Part shown: positions 58,521 through 64,000 of the stretch, piece by piece | Layout of the letters: every line of letters begins with the position of its first letter | Numbering within the stretch: the stretch's first letter is position 1 | From: Euryodendron excelsum | Taxonomy: Eukaryota > Streptophyta > Magnoliopsida > Ericales > Pentaphylacaceae | Direction: 5' to 3' | Length of the DNA: 64,000 nucleotides | Assembly (NCBI GenBank): GCA_033060915.1 | Contig: CM065392.1 | Coordinates: 6,661,001-6,725,000 of the forward strand | Notes under the pieces: generated by a model | Told to the model about the DNA's origin: nothing | Seen by the model: the letters and a program-made list of their open reading frames with translations, nothing else | Database searches by the model: none | Position numbers and translations under genes: made by a program

Positions 58521-60804
58521 GAGTCAAGACACACACTCAATAGTTTGGTTCGATTTATCTAGCTTCGGTTCTGGGTCTAAAGAATGACAACCTGATCATT
58601 TCGATTTGATTTTCAAGTTTACATTTTTTTTTTACCTGAACCGAATTGAGACCCGAAATTATATCTATCATAGAAGTCTACATATATTATATATGTTTTT
58701 AAATCATAGTTATTGGGACTTAATTATTATTAACTTGTGTTTATATATTGTTCTATTAATTCTTTTAAAAATTGAGGATACAAGAATAATAATTTTTTTT
58801 TAAAATTTCAAAATAAATAAATGATGTTTGGTACAATAAAATGGATCGAACTTGATTGTGGTTCAAACCAACCCGAGAAATGGAACTGAACTGAATCAAC
58901 CCAAACAGAACCAATTTGGGTTGGTTTAGTTCGGTTCTGTGAAAATATCGCTTCAGTTGTGGATTGACCATGGACCCGGCCTAACTCGACCCATGCATAC
59001 TTCAAATCTAAACACATCATTCAGGTAATAAATTTTGTATAAATTTTCTATTTGTATGGCATTACAAATCGAACCATAATTTAGGTCATACAAGAGCACA
59101 GCTACGCATGAAATTATATATACCGTGCTCAATATAATCGTCTTGTGAGATGTAGGCCACGGTTAATTTGGTTATCGTCCTTTTGAAGCTTCGATAAGAT
59201 AGAAATTACACAGCAAATGAAGTGCGTTACAAATTAAAAGTTCAGAGGGATCACTTTTTCGCGTAAGCTTCAAGAAGATAGAAAATAATTAGCAAATGAA
59301 ATGAGTGATACACTAATAGTTGAGAGACCATTTTTTCTTATAATTTATATCACACCATTTTTTTTCTTATAATAAGTTCAGAGACCAGTTAATTTTTGCG
59401 GATCAAACTTTGCGTTTAATCTAGTGAGTCGCATGTAAATTAGTGGAGTAATATTAACCCTATGATGATGGGATACAAGAGATTTGGTCAACAAATACTG
59501 GCAGTGCCATGTAAATGAATTTCTCCAAAAACTTGCCAATACATAAAACAAGTAATTGTTATCATTCTTTTTTATTAAGAAAATTTTATTCTTCCACAAA
59601 AATTTGTATAGAAACTCTACCATTAAGGGTGTTTTGTACATATAATTAATCATGATGGGTGCTCCGTTTTAATATGAAAGGTTCAGATTCAATCATGTCA
59701 TTATATAAACAATATATATAAGTCTTTTGCTTGTATAACATTACCTTGTTATTATTGTTATTATTTGTGGTCATAACAGTGTTCATTTGAATATTAAAAC
59801 AAGTTAATTTATATTATGTAAAGTGTTGGTCTTTTAGAAAACATCTACAGAAAACTCCACCAAATCTAGAATAATGTGATGATGAGATTTTTATATTTAA
59901 AAGTCACTGTGATGAGTATTTTGTTATAAAGTGAAAAATTCTAATTAAGCCACATTATTTTATCAATAAATAATCTTATACAAAATTTTTTACTATATAA
60001 CATTATTCTTAAATTATGCTATCCTTAACATCGGAAGAGATGGTCGTGTGTTAAGTTAATAACTTCTCCCCATACTTCCCGTTTTAACAATCGGCTTGTA
60101 TTAAGTTTGGTTCTTGCAAAAAAATTATACCATCCACCTGCGTAATAACTATACTAACAACTCACTGGCATGGCATTAATGACTGGGTTTGTATGGTTTT
60201 CATGTATAGCATCAAACCACATGACTTTTACTGAGGACAAATTATATATGGTTAATTATATTTTGTACTATTACACTTTACACTAAATTTCACTTCAGTA
60301 CTTTTACTTTTAATTGTTATAATTAAGCTCTCTTATACTTTTAATTTGTTGCAATATCAATCTTCTGTTGGAGAAATTGATAGAAAATTTTCATGTGATA
60401 ACCATATGACCTTTTTCTTGTGACAGATATATAAAATTTTACCCTTTTCCATCCAAAGACTCATATATTGCAAGTGAATTGAATTAAGAATTTTTACATA
60501 AAACCTAATCACATTATACACTTCACAAAGTTGATTACACTCATGATTTTGGAATAATTTAAGAGAAATTTGGGAGATATTATTAAGAAGAAGTATGATT
60601 TTATATATATATATTTTTAAAAAGGCAACGTGTCTGTCATATGCAAATATTTCGTTTATTTTCTAAACGAAAGTTAGTAAAAAGTTGATATTATAATAAA
60701 TTATAAGTGTAAAGACTTAATTATAATAATTAAAAATAAATGTCTTAAAGTAAAATTTATTATAAATTACAAGAATGCAAAGTGGAATTAACCCAATTAT
60801 ATAA
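58521..60804. other. AT-rich spacer
   Basis: No gene recognised. 58530-59000 is rich in GGTTCGGTT/AACCAACCC-type words, like the left flank at 51046-51112, so the LTR nest may have inserted into one AACCG-rich dispersed repeat. 59375-59900 is a dispersed repeat copy. The rest is AT-rich without structure that I can name. Confidence 0.45.
59375..59900. repeat. Dispersed repeat, copy 2
   Basis: Ordered similarity to 34437-35090 (TTGGTCAACAAATACTGGCAG, ATTCTTTTTTATTAAG, TATTAAAACAAGTTAATTTA). Non-coding. Confidence 0.55.
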
Positions 60805-60817
60805 GACGGTAATCCCC
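60805..60817. repeat. Target site duplication, left, LINE
   Basis: AGACGGTAATCCC, identical to 62617-62629. Confidence 0.82.
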
Positions 60818-60859
60818 ATTTTTTGTGTTTTGGTGAGTGGGAGGCCGAAGCCAAGAGAA

Positions 60860-61330
60860 ACTACACAAAAGTGGCACAGGGCATTCCTCATTCTCCCGTA
60901 TCCCATGTCAGGTATGGCTGCACTGACTTAGGAGGGGTACATAACATCTGAAGTTCCGTGGGACTACCAATAGCCTCATGCGCCAGATGATCAGCACTGC
61001 CATTAGCCTCTCGCCATGTGTGTTGCACTTCACATGCCCAGTCACGAAGCAGAAGACTCTCGATCCGAAGGATTAGATTGGAGTCTGGATGGTCTTCATT
61101 CGGTTGAGCTAGGAGATCGAGAGCCTCTATAAGAGTCTGATTCGAGAATAACTCTGTGAAAGCCCTGCTTCCATGCCAACTCTAGACCCTGCAAGATAGC
61201 CCAAATTTTCGCTGTAAGAGTATTTGCCCACCCTATCTGATGGATAAAGCTAGTTAACCACCACCCATAACTATTTCTGATTGGCCCCCCAACTCCTGCT
61301 ATTCCCGGGTTGGTGTCCATAGAAGCATCA
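60860..61330 (-). pseudogene. LINE RNase H domain remnant
   Basis: The frame 61320-61096 reads MDTNPGIAGVGGPIRNSYGW, then NTLTAKIWAILQGLELAWKQ and RVILESDS. This is the plant LINE-type RNase H (RVT_3) with its aspartates; the expected opening (YTDAS) is just upstream of the first methionine, past a stop. After ILESDS the frame is broken. The remaining 60860-61095 is the degenerate end. Confidence 0.8.
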
Positions 61331-62174
61331 GTATATTACTTCACCTGGTAATGGTGAGGGGGGATCCTCCTAATATTGGCCGGGACAAGCCTTTGTTTTG
61401 AGCTCACATCCTGAGCTAATTCGAACTCTCTAACCCCCATTCGAATATAGAGTAATAAATCCTCTGGGAGAAAGGATTAATCGAATACAGTCATGTTTCT
61501 CCAGTACTAGAACTTAGATATAGCTCCCATGAAGAAAGTACTCCATCTGCAACTCAAGTGGCCTGCACCATTATCCGTGCGAATGTTGTTGTCTATCCAC
61601 TGTTTGAGAGGCAGAGCGAAGAAATCCTAGTGATGTTGAGGAGGAATTAACTGCTTCCACACATTTCCTGGTACTTCGCAAACTTTAGTTGCATGCAGGG
61701 TAGTCTCAATGGCCAATCCACACATCGGACAGGTTCCCTCATCTACTAGATAGCGATGAAGCTTTAATCCATTTGTTAAAAGTTTGTCATTTCTTGCTAG
61801 CCACAATAGATGCCTCCACTAAGGCATGCCCTTGGCCTTCCAAAGCCTTTTTCAACTGTGTTTATCCTCGGAGACATTTCCCATTTCTGTGAGCTCAGAG
61901 TAGGCAGCTTTGACGGTGAACTTGCCTGATGAGGATGATCCCCATGTATGGTGGATTATGAGACATTTCCCATTTCCAACGCTGCTTATCCCCCGAGACA
62001 TTTCCCATTTCTTGGGTTGTCTCTTCTTTCTGTAATCTCCATCCAAGTTTTGCCAGCAAAGTAATATTCAATTCATTCATTTTCCTGAACCCCAGGCCCC
62101 CCGGATTCCCTGGGCTGGCAAACCTTGTCCCATGCTACCAGATGCATTCAACGGTGGTTCTTGGTTCCTCCCCA
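61331..62174 (-). pseudogene. LINE reverse transcriptase end and zinc-binding region
   Basis: Pieces on the minus strand include GGPGFRKMNELNITLLAKLGW (the GLGFR-LLAK-WR block after reverse transcriptase), KFTVKAAYSEL, and EGTCPMCGLAIETTLHA with a C-x2-C...H pattern (zf-RVT type). GACATTTCCCATTTC occurs three times within 61870-62010, so a short internal duplication is present. Stops occur in every frame. Confidence 0.75.
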
Positions 62175-62616
62175 TCAGAAGCGGTCGTTGCACCGATCAA
62201 TGGCTGCACACACTGCCTTAGGAATCTTTGTGGTTTGCATGACATATGAGGGGATAGTTGAAGTAACAGTCTGAATCAATGAGGCTCTTCCAGCCAATGA
62301 TAGTTGATGTGCCTTCCAGCCGGCTAGTCTACTTTTGACCTTGTCCAAAACAAATTGGTATGTGTCGTTCTTCACTCGAGAATGTAACAAAGGGACACCC
62401 AAGTACCTTCCAAGGTCTGCGGTGAGGGGGATACCACCCTTCAAACTTAACTCCGTTGCATGGTGACGATTAATATTTCGAGAGATGAACATCTTAGACT
62501 TATCTAAGTTAATCTTCTGGCCAGAAATCTCACAGAACTGCTCCATCACTAGAGTCATAGCCTCTGCGTGTTTGTATGTGGCTTCCCCAAAGAGGACTAA
62601 GTCGTTAGCACAAATC
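62175..62616 (-). pseudogene. LINE reverse transcriptase, C-terminal part
   Basis: The open frame has CANDLVLFGEATYKHAEAM, where CAND replaces the catalytic FADD. Then follow FCEISGQKINLDKSKMF, RYLGVPLLHSRVKNDTY and KVKSRLAGWKAHQLSLAGRA, and IPSYVMQTTKIPKAV. These are the conserved palm and thumb blocks of plant L1 reverse transcriptase. Everything before CAND is missing. The frame upstream of 62616 is the target duplication and host DNA read through by chance. Confidence 0.88.
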
Positions 62617-62629
62617 AGACGGTAATCCC
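62617..62629. repeat. Target site duplication, right, LINE
   Basis: AGACGGTAATCCC, matching 60805-60817. Confidence 0.82.
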
Positions 62630-63259
62630 TATTCACATCTTCTTATTACAGAATACTACTTGTAGAATTCATTTAATTTATTGGACGGAGACAATCACAC
62701 TTTTTGATTTTCTCACCCTTGTTCAGTTAATACTGTTTCATTTTCATTGGAAAGTTGAGTAGATTGCTATGGATAAATGGGTATGCTAACCTAAAATTAA
62801 CATGCACAATTATATTAAAACTACGTTTTGATGTGGGATTTGTTTAGGGAAAAAAACGAAGAAAAAACATGGTATGTCAAATGGCAATTTATTACTTTCT
62901 CAATTTTTAAACCAACTAAATAAAAGTAGGAGAGACCATTTGGTAAAATTGTCAGTTTTTATTTTTTTGGTTAGTTTTTTGTGTGGCTTGTTTTTTTTTT
63001 CATTTATAAAAATAAAAATAAAAAAGCATGTTTGGTAACACAATTTTTTTTTGTTTATATTAAAAGTAAATGCATATATATTACTAAAGACATATTTATC
63101 CATACTAGCTGAAGGGGCCCGTGCTAGTTGTCTTTCACAAATTTAGTATTGAAAAGAGCTTTGTGATTTTAACAGTTGAGAGAGATGATAGAGGGTTCAT
63201 CACAAGATTTTTTCTTTGCTATAATATGGAATATCTGGCTGCTAAGAAATGACATCATC
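62630..63259. other. AT-rich spacer
   Basis: No gene or structured repeat recognised. T- and A-rich runs lie at 62990-63060. Confidence 0.4.
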
Positions 63260-64000
63260 TTCAACGGCACCCCTTGATTGAGCTGCATAAGTGCAGTTCA
63301 ATGCAACTAAACTAATCTAAGTTAGCTCTAGATTAGGTTAATTATGCCCTCTTTAGTGTATTTTGTACTGAGAGTCGTATTTTGAGTTCATTGCAGGTAA
63401 ACGTTGATAATGAAGAGGATTTGGAGTCATAAAAGCGATCTGGAGTGCAGGCACACATATCGAGGACTGTTGCTGTGATTTGTGTTGGGAAATGTGCAAC
63501 TTGTCATCCGTAACTCAGAACAGAATGAAAGATACGCCGTTGGAAAGATTTCACAAAGTTATACAAGTTCACGTCTAACGAGCATTGCGAGAAAGGGACT
63601 CCAAAAGCCTTGAATTGAGCTGTAAAGAGATAAAGGGAAGATAGCTGAAGATTGTGGAAAAATACACTGAGAGTTCGAACAGTGGAAACAAGAAGCAAAC
63701 AGGAATTCGAATGGTGGCTGGTAAAAAGTGAAGAAAAATGGTATTTTGGCCTTAGGGTTCGAACTCCCATATGAGGGTTTGAACTCTCAGAGGCTGGAGA
63801 CTTAAAAGAAGCATATGCAGGCTTAGGGTTCGAACCCTAATTATAAGGGGAAAGAGGAGTTCGAACTATAAGAAGAAAAATAGAAAAATTACACAGAGGG
63901 TTCGAACTCCTATGCTAGAGTTCGAACTCTAAGAAGAAAAAAAAGAGAAAAATTGCTCTGAGGGTTCGAACTCTTCTGCCAGAGTTCGAACTCTAAGAAG
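63260..64000. repeat. LTR-like sequence with paired TTCGAA palindromes, running off the window
   Basis: From about 63660 TTCGAA occurs at 63674, 63706, 63758, 63829, 63860, 63901, 63921, 63965 and 63985. The last four form two pairs with 20-bp spacing inside a 64-bp tandem unit (AGAGGGTTCGAACTC...CTAAGAAGAAAA). Sequence from 63260 has no coding frame with a domain. The similarity in kind to the TTCGAACG stretch at 57680-57815 suggests another long gypsy-type LTR, but the element is incomplete. Confidence 0.5.

Larger units (their letters stand above)
60818..62616 (-). mobile_element. 5'-truncated L1-type LINE
   Basis: It is flanked by a 13-bp identical duplication. On the minus strand it starts inside the reverse transcriptase at the FADD region, runs through the rest of reverse transcriptase, a zinc-binding region and RNase H, and ends in a short A-rich tail (ACACAAAAAA) beside the duplication. 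5' truncation plus duplication is the usual result of target-primed reverse transcription. Multiple stops and shifts show it is old. Confidence 0.88.

Noticed and set aside
63825..63840. GGTTCGAACC, like a tRNA T-loop
   Set aside because: The word belongs to the TTCGAA array; no acceptor stem, D-loop or anticodon arm fits around it.

Overview
This 64 kb window is nuclear DNA of a flowering plant, most likely a eudicot. It is AT-rich, has no operon-like gene organisation, and is dominated by degenerate LTR retrotransposons of plant Ty1/copia and Ty3/gypsy lineages, one plant L1-type LINE, and AT-rich spacer with microsatellites and MITE-like repeats. No intact host gene was recognised. The only candidate is a short spliced reading frame near 23.1-24.6 kb of unknown identity. 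The species cannot be named from the sequence.

Layout. (1) 1-7140, minus strand: the 3' end of a very large Ty3/gypsy element of the Tat/Ogre type, consisting of a gag remnant, a long non-coding stretch with a 70-bp tandem array, a polypurine tract, and a 3' LTR that runs off the left edge. It has no pol between gag and LTR. (2) 7140-17757, minus: a Ty1/copia element resembling the SIRE lineage, cut off at the start of its reverse transcriptase and joined in frame to the gag of element 1. Its 5' LTR is split by a 5.66 kb solo LTR (11855-17510, plus) of the same giant-LTR family, with perfect 5-bp target duplications. (3) 17923-22417, plus: the 3' half of a Tat-clade Ty3/gypsy element with an integrase end, a 61-62 bp repeat, a degenerate antisense ORF and a 526-bp LTR. 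(4) 22418-24890: spacer with the candidate exons. (5) 24891-30595, minus: a nearly complete Ty1/copia element with both LTRs. (6) 30596-36090: spacer with a diverged direct duplication. (7) 36091-41739, plus: a heavily decayed Ty1/copia element of Bianca type. (8) 41740-45832: spacer with a MITE-like inverted repeat. (9) 45833-50725, minus: a nearly complete Tork-like Ty1/copia element. (10) 51113-58520, minus: a probable 2 kb gypsy-type LTR interrupted by a second giant solo LTR (52216-57569, minus) with perfect 5-bp duplications. (11) 60818-62616, minus: a 5'-truncated LINE with a 13-bp target duplication. (12) 63260-64000: LTR-like sequence rich in paired TTCGAA palindromes, running off the right edge.

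The coding remnants are all retrotransposon proteins (Gag, protease, integrase, reverse transcriptase, RNase H), and all carry stops or frameshifts, so none is likely to be active. The most interesting material is in the LTRs. The giant LTR family has U3 satellite arrays with a different period in each copy (87 and 81 bp, absent in the third), hairpins just upstream of a TATA box, and a 1.5-1.7 kb strand-asymmetric purine/pyrimidine tract. The SIRE-like LTR has perfect 14-bp palindromes, three of them spaced exactly 21 bp, upstream of its TATA box. I see no evidence for a new non-transposon system. All coordinates and comparisons were made by eye.
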